64,000 nucleotides of DNA from Arsenophonus endosymbiont of Aphis craccivora. GTDB lineage: Bacteria; Pseudomonadota; Gammaproteobacteria; Enterobacterales; Enterobacteriaceae. The notes under the pieces were generated by a model. It was not told the origin of the DNA and searched no databases. It saw nothing but the letters and a program-made list of their open reading frames with translations. This document shows, in pieces, positions 17,856 to 28,778 of the stretch. The position numbers and the translations under genes are program-made. The stretch's first letter is position 1, and each line of letters starts with the position of its first letter. The stretch covers positions 682,001 to 746,000 of the forward strand of contig NZ_CP038155.1 in the NCBI RefSeq assembly GCF_013460135.1, read 5' to 3'.

Positions 17856-18713
17856 ATGCTAGCAGCTGCTTATGCCATCGACGTAAACGAATCTAATCTG
17901 CAACAAGTCATCGAACAATCAATGACGCAACCGGTTGTTTTCTATTTTTGGTCACCACAAAGCCCTCATTGCCAAACCTTAGGTACCACGCTGGATAAAT
18001 TAGCGGCTGAATATGCTGGCCAATTAACGCTAGCAAAAGTCAATTGTGACACCGAGCAAATGGTTGCCGCTCAGTTTGGATTACGAGCCATTCCAACTGT
18101 CTATTTATTACAGCAAGGTCAACCGATTGATGGCTTTCAAGGACCTCAATCTGAAGAATTTATCCGCGAAATGTTAACGCATGTCCTACCAACAGCAGAA
18201 GAATTAAAAATTGCTCAAGCGACTGAATTAATGGCCGCTGGAAAAACCGCCGAAGCTTTGCCCTTGTTAAAAGAAGCCCATCAACTAGCGCCTAAAAATA
18301 GTGACATTAGCCTAACTTATGCAGAAGCATTAATTACCCTCAATCAGTTAGATGAAAGCCCGAAAATTTTGAACACCATTGCTATTCAAGATCAAGATAG
18401 CCGTTATCAAGGTTTATTAGCCCAAATTGAACTACAAAAGAAAGCCGCAGATACACCGGAAATTCAGCAACTACAAGAAACCTTCGCTCAACAGCCAGAA
18501 AATGCCGAACTAGCGGTACAACTGGCACTTAAACTACATGAAGTAAATAGAAATGAAGAAGCATTAGAAATTTTGCTAACATTTCTTAAGAAAGATTTGT
18601 CGGCAGGAGACGGTTCTGTGAAAAAAACGATGATGGATATTTTATCTGCCTTAGGCTCTAGTGATCCCTTAACAAATCGCTACCGTCATAAAATTTACTC
18701 ACTACTTTACTAA
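17856..18713 (+). CDS. cnoX: CnoX (YbbN), chaperedoxin
   Basis: CnoX is a cytoplasmic protein with a thioredoxin-like domain followed by TPR-like repeats. It holds unfolding proteins during oxidative (bleach) stress and hands them to GroEL or DnaK. The 285-aa product (E. coli 284) has the thioredoxin fold up to about residue 110, with SPQSPHC in place of a CxxC motif, as expected for this non-reducing family, and the cis-Pro segment AIPTVYL. The TPR part carries [15 protein letters not shown] and NEEALEIL. No lesions are seen. Its partner GroEL is encoded intact in this window. Confidence 0.95.
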   Translation: MLAAAYAIDVNESNLQQVIEQSMTQPVVFYFWSPQSPHCQTLGTTLDKLAAEYAGQLTLAKVNCDTEQMVAAQFGLRAIPTVYLLQQGQPIDGFQGPQSEEFIREMLTHVLPTAEELKIAQATELMAAGKTAEALPLLKEAHQLAPKNSDISLTYAEALITLNQLDESPKILNTIAIQDQDSRYQGLLAQIELQKKAADTPEIQQLQETFAQQPENAELAVQLALKLHEVNRNEEALEILLTFLKKDLSAGDGSVKKTMMDILSALGSSDPLTNRYRHKIYSLLY

Positions 18714-18733
18714 CATCAAACAGGAAAAACGCG

Positions 18734-19675
18734 ATGGACTTATTTTCTTTTGGTGCCATACCCATCATTATTTTTGTTGCTATTGTCATTGTTTTAACTT
18801 GTGTGAAAACCGTGCCACAAGGTTTTCAATGGACGGTTGAACGTTTTGGCCGCTACACCCGTACACTACTACCAGGTTTACATTTCATTGTTCAGTTCAT
18901 GGATAACATTGGAAGAAAAATCAACATGATGGAGCGCGTTTTCGATATTCCATCGCAAGAAGTTATTTCTAAAGATAATGCCAATGTCACTATTGATGCC
19001 GTTTGCTTTATTCAAGTTGTTGATCCCGTTCGTGCCGCATACGAAGTTAATAACCTTGAATTATCTGTAATTAATCTCACCATGACCAATATTCGTACGG
19101 TATTAGGTGCGATGGAACTAGATGAAATTTTGTCTCAACGAGATGTAATCAATGGTCGTTTACTGCATATTGTCGATGAAGCTACCAATACCTGGGGGCT
19201 TAAAATCACCCGGATTGAAATCCGTGATGTGCGGCCACCGAAAGAATTAATTAATGCCATGAATGCGTAAATGAAAGCAGAGCGAACTAAGCGCGCTGAC
19301 ATTCTTGAGGCTGAAGGGATACGCCAGGCAGCTATTCTAAAAGCTGAAGTTGAAAAACAGTCACAAATTTTAAAAGCAGAAGGTGAACGTCAATCAGCAT
19401 TGCTACATGCTGAAGTGAGAGAGCGCGCGGCAGAAGCCGAAGCCAAAGCAACCCAAATGGTCTCTAATGCCATTGCCAATGGTGATATGCAGGCGATAAA
19501 CTATTTTATTGCACAAAAATATACCGAGGCGCTAACCAATATTGGTAAAGCTGATAACAGCAAAGTGATTATGATGCCGCTTGAAGCAAGTAATTTAATG
19601 GGTGCTATTGGTGGCATCAGTGAACTATTTCAAGACAACAAAAAACGCGATAGCCAAAAAAGCAATCAAACATAA
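18734..19675 (+). pseudogene. qmcA: QmcA, SPFH/stomatin-family membrane protein, nonsense mutation
   Basis: QmcA is an SPFH-domain protein with one N-terminal membrane anchor that forms large assemblies and interacts with the FtsH-HflKC system. The frame matches it fully: an N-terminal hydrophobic segment, [54 protein letters not shown], then a TAA at 19268-19270 replacing the Gln of [12 protein letters not shown]. The frame then continues ([32 protein letters not shown]) to 19675. The stop removes the coiled coil needed for assembly. One base change (CAA to TAA) explains it. Confidence 0.88.
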
Positions 19676-19691
19676 CTAGCGGTATTAAACG

Positions 19692-20174
19692 ATGCTTGAG
19701 CAAATAATTGCGCAACCAGCCTGGTTTTGGCTCTGTTTAGGTGGATTACTGTTAATTGCTGAGCTACTCGGTGCCGGCGGTTATCTACTCTGGTCTGGTG
19801 TTGCTGCCGTTATCATGGCGCTTATTACCTGGCTTATACCTGAAATGAGTTGGGATTGGCAAGGTCTATTATTTGCCATTATGATCATTCTTTCTATATT
19901 TGGTTGGCGTAAATGGCTTAGCATACGTAATAAATAAATTCCCGATGAACCTAATCAAAAGCAACATCAATTAATTGGCACACAAGCACGTTTAATCTCA
20001 GATACCAATAATGGCTATAGCAGAATACGACTGGCTGATGGTAGCTGGCGGGTTTATTGTTCTCAGCAATTATTAGCTAACACTGAAGTCGAAGTGATTG
20101 ATGTCGATGGTATTACGCTAACCGTCAAACCGGTTTGGTCTAATCAACATGATGACCAACCAGATGATCAATAA
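19692..20174 (+). pseudogene. ybbJ: YbbJ, NfeD-family membrane protein, nonsense mutation
   Basis: YbbJ is the NfeD-like partner of QmcA, with membrane helices and a soluble OB-fold domain. The N-terminal part (PAWFWLCLGGLLLIAELLG and two further hydrophobic stretches) ends at a TAA (19935-19937). The same frame continues with QLIGTQARLISDTNNGYSRI, LADGSWRVYC and VEVIDVDGITLTVKPV to 20172-20174, i.e. the OB domain is still coded but cut off. The 3' end overlaps the convergent cueR by about 35 bases. It is broken together with qmcA, which fits a paired role. Confidence 0.85.
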
Positions 20175-20538
20175 TCGGGCATTTTGCATTGTCATCCCCT
20201 GGACACGATGCAACCAATGAAAGCAAGCTATCACGGATCAAATTAAGTTCGGTAATGGTTTTTTCAATTTCACTAATTTTATTTAACGTCGCCGCTTTTA
20301 TATCCGCACTGTGGCGACGTGGATTACGGAAAAGTTCAAGTAATTTACGACACTCTTTTAACGTAAATCCAACCTCTCTGGCTTGCTTTAATAATGTTAA
20401 TTCTTCCAAGTGAGCAGGTTGATAATGGCGATAGCCATTTTCACTTCTCGCTGGCGGAGTAATTAATGACTTTTCCTCATAAAACCGAATTGTCTTGGCA
20501 CTTAATCCCGTTTTCTCTGCAACTTGAGTAATATTCAT
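20140..20538 (-). CDS. cueR: CueR, copper(I)-responsive MerR-family regulator
   Basis: CueR binds Cu(I), Ag(I) or Au(I) and activates copA by untwisting its over-long promoter spacer. The 132-aa product (E. coli 135) has the MerR helix-turn-helix ([21 protein letters not shown]), the dimerisation helix, and both metal-binding Cys in CPGDDNAKC near residue 112. It diverges from copA, with its operator between the two genes. The tail overlaps the ybbJ pseudogene. It appears fully functional. Confidence 0.96.
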   Translation of the reverse strand: MNITQVAEKTGLSAKTIRFYEEKSLITPPARSENGYRHYQPAHLEELTLLKQAREVGFTLKECRKLLELFRNPRRHSADIKAATLNKISEIEKTITELNLIRDSLLSLVASCPGDDNAKCPIIDHLVGHHVD

Positions 20539-20547
20539 TATTTCTCC

Positions 20548-20578
20548 TTGACCTTACCCTTACTAGAAGGTTTAACCT
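20548..20578 (+). promoter_or_regulatory. CueR-controlled copA promoter
   Basis: The promoter reads TTGACC (-35, 20548-20553), a 19-bp spacer, and TAACCT (-10, 20573-20578). The spacer holds an imperfect dyad, ACCTTAC with TAGAAGGT, the CueR operator. The long spacer is the hallmark of MerR-family activated promoters, and the sequence is close to the E. coli copA promoter. Seen directly; CueR control is known for E. coli and inferred here. Confidence 0.85.
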
Positions 20579-20668
20579 TTATCATAATCCAGGTTATTTC
20601 AGCCATAATGTTAGGACGTAATTAGCATTATACCAATTAATTTATTGTATGCATTAGGAGTGTCAATC

Positions 20669-23386
20669 ATGCCTAATATCACCATTCTAGCGCTACAAGG
20701 ACTGACTTGCTCCAATTGTATTAGCAAGCTAACTAAAGCGCTGGAAGCACTGCCAGACATACAACAAGTTGCCGTTACACTTAATTATGCCACAGTTACC
20801 GGTTCTGCTTCAGTACAAGATATAATTAAAACCATCGAACAAGCCGGTTACCAAGGGAAAGTGGCAACACAACCTGATATTAAACTACAGCTTACAGGGC
20901 TCAATTGCCGCAACTGTGTCAATAAAACACAACAAACATTGGAAAATATCAGTGGTGTTGCCGCAGCCATAGTAACCACTCAAACAGCTCAAATTTTTGG
21001 TACTGCCAAGCCCACAGAGCTAATTGCGGCGGTTAAATCGGCCGGCTACCAAGCGACATTGGAAACAGCAAGCAATCCTTCCATTCGCCAACAATCAGCC
21101 ACACTATCACCCGAGACAACCCAAACAGTTAGCAAACAAACTGCATCAGATAGACTTGAGAAAGTAAATCTTGATAGTGAGACAATACAATTACTCATCA
21201 ATGGTATGACATGTGCCAGCTGCGTTAATAAAGTACAAAAAGCGTTACTTAGTATTCCAGGCGTACAAAACGCTCAGGTTAATTTAGCCGAACGCAGTGC
21301 TCTAATCACCGGACAAGCTAAACATCACGCATTAATTCAAGCGGTGCAAAAAGCAGGTTATGACGCCGAAATCATTGACAATGAAATGGAACATCGAGAA
21401 AAACAACAGCAGCTAACCAAGGACATTATACGCAAATTTCGTTGGCAAGCCGCTTTAGCACTACTAATTGGTATCGCTGTTATGATTTGGGGCATGATTG
21501 GCAACCATATGATGTTAAGTGAAGAAAATCAATTTAGCTGGCTGCTTATTGGTATGCTCACTCTGATTATCATGGTTTTAACTGGTGGCCATTTTTATTA
21601 TAACGCCTGGAGAAGTCTAAAAAATGGCAGTGCAACAATGGACACCCTGGTCGCACTTGGAACCGGTGCCGCCTGGCTATATTCAATTAGCGTTAATTTG
21701 TGGCCAGATAAATTTCCTTTCCAGGCTCGTCATCTTTATTATGAAGCCAGTCTAATGATCATTGGTTTAATTAATCTTGGCCATGCATTAGAACAAGGTG
21801 CCCGTCAAAGTTCATCAAATGCGCTAAGGCGATTACTTGATCTCACACCACCCACTGCACTGGTTATTAGTGAAAAGGGCGAAAATAGAGTGCCACTGTC
21901 ACAAGTTGAACAAGGTATGGTATTACGTCTAACTACCGGTGATCGCGTTCCCGTTGACGATGAGCTGACTAGCGGTGAAATTTGGCTAGATGAATCAATG
22001 TTAACTGGGGAGGTTATTGCACAATATAGGACCGTAGGTGAAAAAGTACATGCAGGAACAGTGGTACAAGATGGTACTGCATTATTGCGGGTTTCGGCAG
22101 TCGGCCAATATACCACCTTAGCACGCATTATTAAATTAGTGCGCCAAGCACAAAGCAGTAAACCAGCAATAGGACTACTGGCTGATAAAATCGCCGCTAT
22201 TTTCGTCCCTACTGTGATCATAATTGCCTTAATTGCCGGAACTATCTGGTATTTTTTTGGACCATCACCTCAAATCAGCTATGCATTAATAGTTACCACC
22301 AGCGTACTCATCATCGCCTGCCCATGTGCACTTGGTCTAGCAACGCCAATGTCAATTATTGCGGGTGTTGCTCGCGCAGCAGAATATGGCGCTCTAATAC
22401 TCGATGCCGAAGCATTACAACAAGCTAGCAACCTAGACACCTTTGTTTTCGATAAAACCGGAACATTAACGCTAGGTAAACCTGAAGTCACAGAAATTCA
22501 TACTTTTAATCAATTTGAACAATCCCAAGTACTAGCCATTGCTGGCGCCCTTGAGCAAGGTGCTAATCATCCATTAGCGAATGCGATTTTAGCGAAAAGC
22601 GTTGGGTTATCGTTACCAGAGGTACATCAGTTCCGCACTTTAGCCGGCGCCGGAGTGAAAGGTGAAATCGACAATAAAACAATTTTGTTAGGCACCCAGG
22701 CCCTGATGTCACAATACTCGATTAGCAGCCAACAAGTTGATCAATTAATTGCTAAACAAGCCAGTAATGGGATCACTCCGGTCTTACTGGCCATTGATAA
22801 TCAATTAGCTGCATTATTTTCAATTCGAGATCCACTACGAGAAACCGCCATTAGCGCTTTACAGCGGCTACATAAGCAAAAATATCAATTGATCATGTTA
22901 ACCGGTGATAATCCAATCACTGCCAATGCCATTGCTAAAGAATTGGGAATCGATCAAGTGTTTGCCGGTGTATTGCCCGATAAAAAAGCAGCCGTCATCG
23001 CACAACTACAAAAGAGTGGTCATAAAGTTGCCATGATTGGTGATGGCATTAATGACGCCCCTGCTCTAGCTCGTGCTGATGTTGGTATTGCCATTGGGAG
23101 CGGTAGTGATATTGCAATTGAAACAGCCGCTATCACATTAATTAATAATAACTTACATAGTGTTGCTGATGCGGTGCAAAGTGCCCAAGGGACTTTGCGT
23201 AATATGAAACAAAATCTGTTTGGTGCGTTTATTTACAACACACTGGGCATCCCCATCGCAGCAGGTCTATTTTATCCATTTACTGGAACCTTACTTAATC
23301 CGGTTATTGCTAGTGTCGCTATGGCATTGTCATCAATTACTGTCGTTAGTAATGCAAATCGTTTATTGCGATTTAAACCTAAGTAA
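20669..23386 (+). CDS. copA: CopA, Cu(I)-exporting P1B-type ATPase with three metal-binding domains
   Basis: CopA pumps Cu(I) from cytoplasm to periplasm. The product, about 905 aa, has three N-terminal HMA domains with CxxC motifs (GLTCSNC near residue 11, GLNCRNC near 77, GMTCASC near 182). After these come the membrane helices, the CPC metal site in [12 protein letters not shown], the phosphorylated Asp in DKTGTLTLG, and the hinge [14 protein letters not shown]. coli CopA (834 aa) has two HMA domains, so this one has an extra unit. I start it at ATG 20669 (MPNITILAL), which has TAGGAG upstream, not eight codons earlier. Activated by CueR through the promoter just upstream. Confidence 0.96.
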   Translation: MPNITILALQGLTCSNCISKLTKALEALPDIQQVAVTLNYATVTGSASVQDIIKTIEQAGYQGKVATQPDIKLQLTGLNCRNCVNKTQQTLENISGVAAAIVTTQTAQIFGTAKPTELIAAVKSAGYQATLETASNPSIRQQSATLSPETTQTVSKQTASDRLEKVNLDSETIQLLINGMTCASCVNKVQKALLSIPGVQNAQVNLAERSALITGQAKHHALIQAVQKAGYDAEIIDNEMEHREKQQQLTKDIIRKFRWQAALALLIGIAVMIWGMIGNHMMLSEENQFSWLLIGMLTLIIMVLTGGHFYYNAWRSLKNGSATMDTLVALGTGAAWLYSISVNLWPDKFPFQARHLYYEASLMIIGLINLGHALEQGARQSSSNALRRLLDLTPPTALVISEKGENRVPLSQVEQGMVLRLTTGDRVPVDDELTSGEIWLDESMLTGEVIAQYRTVGEKVHAGTVVQDGTALLRVSAVGQYTTLARIIKLVRQAQSSKPAIGLLADKIAAIFVPTVIIIALIAGTIWYFFGPSPQISYALIVTTSVLIIACPCALGLATPMSIIAGVARAAEYGALILDAEALQQASNLDTFVFDKTGTLTLGKPEVTEIHTFNQFEQSQVLAIAGALEQGANHPLANAILAKSVGLSLPEVHQFRTLAGAGVKGEIDNKTILLGTQALMSQYSISSQQVDQLIAKQASNGITPVLLAIDNQLAALFSIRDPLRETAISALQRLHKQKYQLIMLTGDNPITANAIAKELGIDQVFAGVLPDKKAAVIAQLQKSGHKVAMIGDGINDAPALARADVGIAIGSGSDIAIETAAITLINNNLHSVADAVQSAQGTLRNMKQNLFGAFIYNTLGIPIAAGLFYPFTGTLLNPVIASVAMALSSITVVSNANRLLRFKPK

Positions 23387-23408
23387 TAAATTATCATCCA
23401 CCAGTTAA

Positions 23409-23443
23409 CAAAACGGTGACTAAAATTCAGTTACCGTTTTTTA
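23409..23443 (+). terminator. Rho-independent terminator after copA
   Basis: A stem of AAACGGTGACT with AGTTACCGTTT (one mismatch) is followed by TTTT, 22 bases after the copA stop. Confidence 0.75.
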
Positions 23444-23534
23444 TAAAGCATAGAAAATCTTGTACTCAATGATTAAAAACAGCTAACCTATTAAACTGGC
23501 AATGAGCAATTTTTGTGTTAAGGGAAAATGAAGA

Positions 23535-24350
23535 ATGGTAGAGCCTGTATTATCTAGGCTAAAAAAATATTTGATTGCCAATAAGACTAAACATTATCCT
23601 TATCCTGCTTATGATGTTAGCCTGGCCGAAAATATTCATCTGCATCTCGTTGGTAGTATTCATATGGCCAGCAAAAATATGTTCCCGCTACCTCAAACTC
23701 TAATAAACAAACTCAATCAATCCGATGCTTTGATTGTTGAAGCCTACATTACTGATACCGTGCCTCCCTTAACTAACAATCCTGATATCCCTTGCCCACC
23801 GGTCAAACAACGGCTTTCACCTTTACTATATCTGAAATTTAAACATTATTGCCAAGAAATCAAACTGCACTACGAACAATTAGATGCTCTTGCTGCCTGG
23901 CAAATTGCGTTGTTCTTACAAGCCAATCAAGCGCAGAGCCTAGGATTATTTCCTCAATACGGGATAGATTATCAACTGCTGCAAGTTGCACAGCAACAGC
24001 AGAAACCGATCATTGAACTAGAAGGTGCCGCCTCCCAAATCGAGCTCCTCATGAATTTACCCAATAATGGACAATCTTTATTGGAAGATACCTTGACATA
24101 TTGGCGCTCTAATGCTCGTTCGCTACAGATAATGTTGAGTTGGTGGATAAACTTCAAACCTGAGCTGAATTTAAAATTACCGAGAACATTTCGTGATGAT
24201 GTTTATCAGTTATTAATGCAAGAACGTAATTTATTATGGTATCAAAAGTTAAAAAAATTGTCAGCGGGTCATTATGTAGTGGCCGTTGGCGCTTTACATT
24301 TATATGGCGACAACAACCTTGCTAACTTATTTAAACAACAAATCGATTAA
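23535..24350 (+). CDS. ybaP: YbaP, TraB/GumN-family protein
   Basis: Members of the TraB/GumN family are putative metal-dependent peptidases or pheromone-shutdown proteins; the role of YbaP in E. coli is unknown. The 271-aa product shows the family motifs LHLVGSIHMAS near residue 35, the GID segment in FPQYGIDYQLL, and the C-terminal VAVGALHLYGDNNLANLF. E. coli YbaP is about 264 aa, so it is complete. It lies between copA and ybaK as in E. coli. No signal peptide is clear at this start. Confidence 0.88.
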   Translation: MVEPVLSRLKKYLIANKTKHYPYPAYDVSLAENIHLHLVGSIHMASKNMFPLPQTLINKLNQSDALIVEAYITDTVPPLTNNPDIPCPPVKQRLSPLLYLKFKHYCQEIKLHYEQLDALAAWQIALFLQANQAQSLGLFPQYGIDYQLLQVAQQQQKPIIELEGAASQIELLMNLPNNGQSLLEDTLTYWRSNARSLQIMLSWWINFKPELNLKLPRTFRDDVYQLLMQERNLLWYQKLKKLSAGHYVVAVGALHLYGDNNLANLFKQQID

Positions 24351-24447
24351 TTCAATTCCAGTTTTTATTTAAGCGATATTGCCAATCAAAATAATAAAAT
24401 GGCAATTTAACCACCCGCTATAACATTACATAAAATAAGGTTTTTAT

Positions 24448-24927
24448 ATGACCCCCGCTATTAACTTATTGCAAAAAAAAGGAATCAAATATGTGCTACA
24501 TAGCTATAAACATGATGCTCATCTACATCATTTCGGTCAAGAGGCGGTGGAAAAATTGGCGCTTGATGCCAGGCAAGTATTTAAAACGCTACTGGTAGCG
24601 TTAAATGGAAATAGCAAACAGCTCATCGTTGCTATCACAACGGTATCTGGACAACTTAATTTGAAACGCGTTGCCAGCACATTTAACGCCAAAAAAGCAG
24701 AAATGGTTGATCCTCAAATCGCCCAAAAAATAACAGGCTATTTATTAGGCGGAATTAGCCCATTAGGACAAAAAAAATGTCTGCCCACTATTATTGATGA
24801 ACAAGCCAAGCAATTTGCCACTATTTATATTTCAGGTGGAAAAAGAGGACTTGAGATTGAACTTGATCCCAACGATTTAGCTCATTTATTAAATGCAATT
24901 TTTGCCAATATAAAAAGTGATAAATAA
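24448..24927 (+). CDS. ybaK: YbaK, Cys-tRNA(Pro)/Cys-tRNA(Cys) deacylase
   Basis: YbaK is a free-standing editing enzyme that hydrolyses Cys wrongly attached to tRNA-Pro by prolyl-tRNA synthetase. The 159-aa product matches E. coli YbaK in length. It shows VFKTLLVAL with the key Lys, the [10 protein letters not shown] loop and the C-terminal [14 protein letters not shown]. No lesion is seen. It converges with ushA, whose stop lies 12 bases away. Confidence 0.94.
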   Translation: MTPAINLLQKKGIKYVLHSYKHDAHLHHFGQEAVEKLALDARQVFKTLLVALNGNSKQLIVAITTVSGQLNLKRVASTFNAKKAEMVDPQIAQKITGYLLGGISPLGQKKCLPTIIDEQAKQFATIYISGGKRGLEIELDPNDLAHLLNAIFANIKSDK

Positions 24928-24938
24928 TACCGAATTAA

Positions 24939-26602
24939 TCAATGATTAATAATTTCTTTACCGGGCGCATAATCATTAACTTTTAACGGCGCATGTTTTT
25001 CAATAAAATGCTTTAATACCTCAGTGTCCACCAATCCGGAATTGACATAATTTGGATGATGGCTAATTTTCGGGTAACCATCACCACCAAAAGCAATAAA
25101 ATCTAGTGTTGCCATCCGATAATGCTTTTTAATATCTAGTGGCTGACCGGCTATTTTAATATCTGTAATCGTGCCATCTTTATGACGAATTAAACTGATA
25201 TTATAGAATTGGGCATAAGCCCCAGAACCGGGCGTCATACTAGCAACGGCTGCCAAATAATTGTTCACTTCCTGACCATTAAAATCAACATAGGCTACAT
25301 GATTAGCAAAAGGTAAAACCTTAAATATTTGTCGATAACTGATCTCACCTCGTTCAATAGAATTACGGATCATGCCACTGCTCATAATGGCAAAGTCGGC
25401 ATTTACACGTTCCACTCGCGACGCTAAAATAAGCCGTGCCAAATTAGTTTGCTCAAAACGTATTTTGTTGCGGGAACCTTGTAATCTACCATCAACAAAA
25501 CCTAATTTCATATCTAATTGTTGACGGCCTTTTGTCTGAAACGGAGAAAGTAATTTTACCATATCAACATCTGGCGGAATTTCTCGTGTATAAAGAGTTA
25601 ACTCTGTAGAACCATCTTCATTAAGCCGTTTCTTTTTTAAATTAATAGGAATAAGTCGATAACGGGTTAAAATAAATTTGCCATTTTTAAATTCAAAATC
25701 AGCCCGCCCAACATATTTTCCCCATTCATGAGCCTGCACAATCCAAGTTCCATTTTGACGATCTGGGATACATAATGTACCAGGCACATAATCAACTTGT
25801 TTGTAATTTGTCCTGCTGACGGACATACAAAAGGGATCTTGAGAATGACCGCCCACTATCATATCCAAATATCCAGTAGGTACACTACGCGCCATTTCAA
25901 CATCACCAGGAGCATTAGAACCATGTTCACCATTGTTATAATGTCCCATATGCGTCGCTGCAATAACGATATCAGGTTTTTAATTAGCACGTAAAGATTG
26001 GATCACCGTTTTTGCTTCATTGATAGGAGAACGGAATTCTATATCGGAAAATATCCCTGGGTTACCTAACTTAACAGTATCGTCGGTAGTTAAACCAATA
26101 ACGGCAATTTTAATGCCCTGTTTATTAAAAATAAGATAGGGTTTGAATAATCTCTGGCGAGTACTGGTTTGATAAATATTGGCTGACAAAAAAGGAAAAG
26201 TTGCCCATTGTTGTTGTTTGCGTAAGAGCGCCAAAGGTTTATCAAACTCATGATTACCAATTGCCATTGCGTCATAACCAATCATATTCATGCCTTTAAT
26301 ATCTGGTTTAGCATCTTGCAAATCGGATTCAGGCACACCTGTGTTAATATCTCCACCGGAAAGCAGTAAAACAATTCCCCTTTTTTTGCAACTTCATGGC
26401 GAATTTATGCAACTAATGTTTTTTGCGCTGCTAACCCATATTCTCCGTTTTGGTTATGCCAAAAATGACCATGATGATCATTGGTATGTAATATTGTGAT
26501 AGAGTAAGTTTTATCTTTTTGCCATGCAATTGCGGTTGGACTTAATAACAACCATAAAAATAACATTATCCCACCCAGGGAATTCTTAAGTGACAATCGC
26601 AT
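24939..26602 (-). pseudogene. ushA: UshA, periplasmic UDP-sugar hydrolase/5'-nucleotidase, multiply broken
   Basis: UshA is a periplasmic zinc enzyme that degrades nucleotides and UDP-sugars for salvage (E. coli 550 aa). From ATG 26602 (GGAGA upstream) the frame reads a signal peptide ending near SPTAIA and the metal motif TILHTNDHHGHF. It stops at a TAA (26405-26407), shifts frame in the run of Gs and As near 26377-26387, and continues with LLSGGDINTGVP and GNHEFD. It hits another TAA at 25980-25982 and then reads ATHMGHYNNGEHGSNAPGD to the end. The 336-aa C-terminal ORF lacks the metal centre. Clearly inactive. Confidence 0.93.
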
Positions 26603-27048
26603 ATCTGTCTCCACACTATTAAAAATTTATACCCTCTGTATTTCGTCAAATAATTTATTTTATATCCTATAAAAATAAGTCTCTATTGCTAAAGGAATAG
26701 TGGATAATGATTATTTTAATTCAGTTAATTGACTGAAAAACTTAATAAAACCATATGAAAAACATTAGATGATCGTTGGTATTGTTAGCCTAAATGGCAA
26801 TAAAAATGCTCAGTCAAAAAATAATCTATCAATTCATTTTGATTTTTGCAAATTTTTTTATTTTATTAGCATAAATAACTACTATACTTGTTATTTGATA
26901 CATCATTATTGCTAATTATATCCAAAATGTAAAAGTATCAACCTAATGATTCTATTGCTGAGATGATTGATAAATACCCTTTGCATTAACCTTTCGAGAC
27001 AATTGACATCGTTTCAGCAGTTAAATTTATATTACACAGAAAGTGTAT
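26603..27048. other. Gene-free A+T-rich stretch between ushA and IS copy 3
   Basis: I see no gene, RNA or convincing gene remnant on either strand. The right half is very rich in A and T. The last nine bases (AAAGTGTAT) are not repeated on the other side of IS copy 3, so the original right-hand neighbour of ushA is elsewhere or deleted. Confidence 0.6.
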
Positions 27049-28103
27049 GGCTTTGTTGAATAAATCAGAATTAGCCGCCAGGATGGCTCCCTCTGCTACA
27101 GCTGTTATCCGATCCTGACGCTGTGTGGCATACCCAACAACGTCATACGGTTCAGCGCTTTGACCATCGCCATTGCTTCACCTACCTGAACCTCCTAGTC
27201 ACGCAGGCTCAGATGGCCACCCAGCAAAGTTTTTATGCGGAACATCGCTGTTTCTGCCACTGAACGCCGGTGATAACCCACTTTCTTTTTCCACATATCA
27301 TTACTCCTGCTCAGACGCTGATTCGCCACCGCATGGTTACGTTCATGGTACTTGTCCGGCCAGTATTTCGCTCCGCTTCGCGGCGGGATAAGGGGCCTGA
27401 TTTTCTTTCTTAGCAACGCGTCGTGGCAGTAACAGGCGTCATAAGCACCGTCTGCTAACACTTCCCTGATTTTCCGGTGGGTTTGGTTAATCAGGCCCGG
27501 CAGTGCCTGCGCATCTGTCGTTCCGCTGAGCGATAAGTCGGCACAGATAATCTCATGAGTCACACTGTCTGCTGCCAGATGAAGCTTGCGCCACACTCTT
27601 CGTCTGTCAGCCCCATGCTGCCTGACTTTCCTTTCACCTTCGCCAAAGACCTTCAGACCGGTACTGTCGATGACCAGATGCGAGATTTCACCACGCGTTG
27701 GCGTTTTTATGCTGATGTTGACGCTCTTTGCTCGTCTGCTGACCAGCGAGTAGTCCGGACAGCACAGCGGCAAAGACATGAGTTTAAAAATCGAATCAAC
27801 GAAGCCCTGTAATGCCCGGAGCGACAGGTTAAACACACGCTTCATCATCAGGACAGTGGTAACAGCCATATCGCTGTAGTAAAGCGGCCGGCCACGACCT
27901 TCAGGCGAAGAACTGTCAGTCCATCCAGCGATGGCCGACTCATCAAGCCAGACCGTCAGGGAACCGCGTTGTCTGAGTGCCTTGTTGTACGCGGGCCAGT
28001 TGGTAATTTTAAACTTTTGCTTTGCCATGGGGACCTGATGTTGAAACGAATTTAGCGATCAGCTCCGCCAATCACCTAAAAGTTCGATTTATTCAACAAA
28101 GCC
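27049..28103 (-). mobile_element. IS903-type element, copy 3, at a rearrangement junction
   Basis: A 1055-bp copy in inverse orientation with perfect 18-bp ends. The flanks AAAGTGTAT (left) and CTTTTTTCG (right) do not match, so there is no target duplication. To the left is ushA (E. coli 11 minutes), to the right a dsbD cut in mid-gene (94 minutes). The element therefore sits at a recombination junction between copies, or at the edge of a deletion. Confidence 0.95.
27195..28028 (-). pseudogene. IS903-type transposase, copy 3, nonsense-truncated
   Basis: The frame equals the other copies, except that TAT becomes TAG after HLSLRD, ending the protein at residue 277 of 307. The DDE residues and Y(2)R(3)E(6)K lie before the stop, but the last 30 residues are lost. 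Other changes are Arg for Trp in GERKVRQ and Leu for Ser next to the second catalytic Asp (VLADGAYD). Probably inactive. Confidence 0.9.
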
Positions 28104-28614
28104 CTTTTTTCGCTGACGAGTTAGCGTTTGGTTGAACAAATTTACTGGTGGCTAGCGATTGTTTGGTGGCAATGACGGAGCTAAGTGGAATAATTTTTGT
28201 TTCTGGTGGATAACAGTAGCCGGCAGCTGCACACCCTTGATATCTCACTTCAATATTGGCTTGGTCTGTGGCACTGATAATAGGAATATTAATAACTAAA
28301 TTATTAAAATAAACAACTGTTTTACCAAAAAATTCATCTTCATGATATTTTCCTTTTGGTAATTGATATTTACTGAGCTTGGCATGATTGGGAAGGAATT
28401 TTGTCTGTTTTTGATAGAGATAATAGCCGGGCTGTATTTGCCAGTTCACTATCAATTTGTTGTCTTTTTGTTCAAAATCAAACACGAAGGCTTGATCAGC
28501 AGAGAGCAATTGATTCATTCCTCCTTTTTCAAAAATAGCATATGCTGCGGTTGATAAAAGGAATGTCCAACACAGTATTAGTAATAAGCTTAAAACATAA
28601 ACACGTCTCTGCAT
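28104..28614 (-). pseudogene. dsbD: DsbD N-terminal domain only, cut by IS copy 3
   Basis: DsbD carries electrons from thioredoxin across the inner membrane to periplasmic DsbC, DsbG and CcmG. Only the first domain remains. It has a signal peptide (MQRRVYVLSLLLILCWTFLL), the immunoglobulin-like nDsbD with its redox pair in RYQGCAAAGYCYPPET, then about 30 linker residues before the frame enters the IS and stops. The eight-helix membrane domain and the C-terminal thioredoxin domain (about 400 aa) are missing and not present across the IS. Without them the electron path is broken. The adjacent dcuA places it in the usual dsbD-cutA-dcuA context, but cutA is absent. Confidence 0.93.
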
Positions 28615-28732
28615 AATAGATTTAAAAATAGCTGTTAAGTTTAAAATAAGATAATTATTTAACTATAACCTACTGTTTATCGATTGGAAAAGTTTTAGTG
28701 GCTAATTTGTTTAAAGAATATTGATTGTTACG

Positions 28733-28760
28733 ATAAAAATTCAAGGACTTTAGGTCCTTG
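28733..28760 (-). terminator. Terminator after dcuA
   Basis: CAAGGAC (28742-28748) pairs with GTCCTTG (28754-28760) around a TTTAG loop. On the minus strand the stem is followed by AATTTTTATC. It lies about 20 bases beyond the dcuA stop. Confidence 0.75.
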
Positions 28761-28778
28761 AATCAGATTTTTCTAACA

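Noticed and set aside
25797-25994. 65-aa ORF on the plus strand inside ushA
   Set aside because: It is antisense to the well-recognised ushA frame and has no ribosome-binding site or recognisable product.
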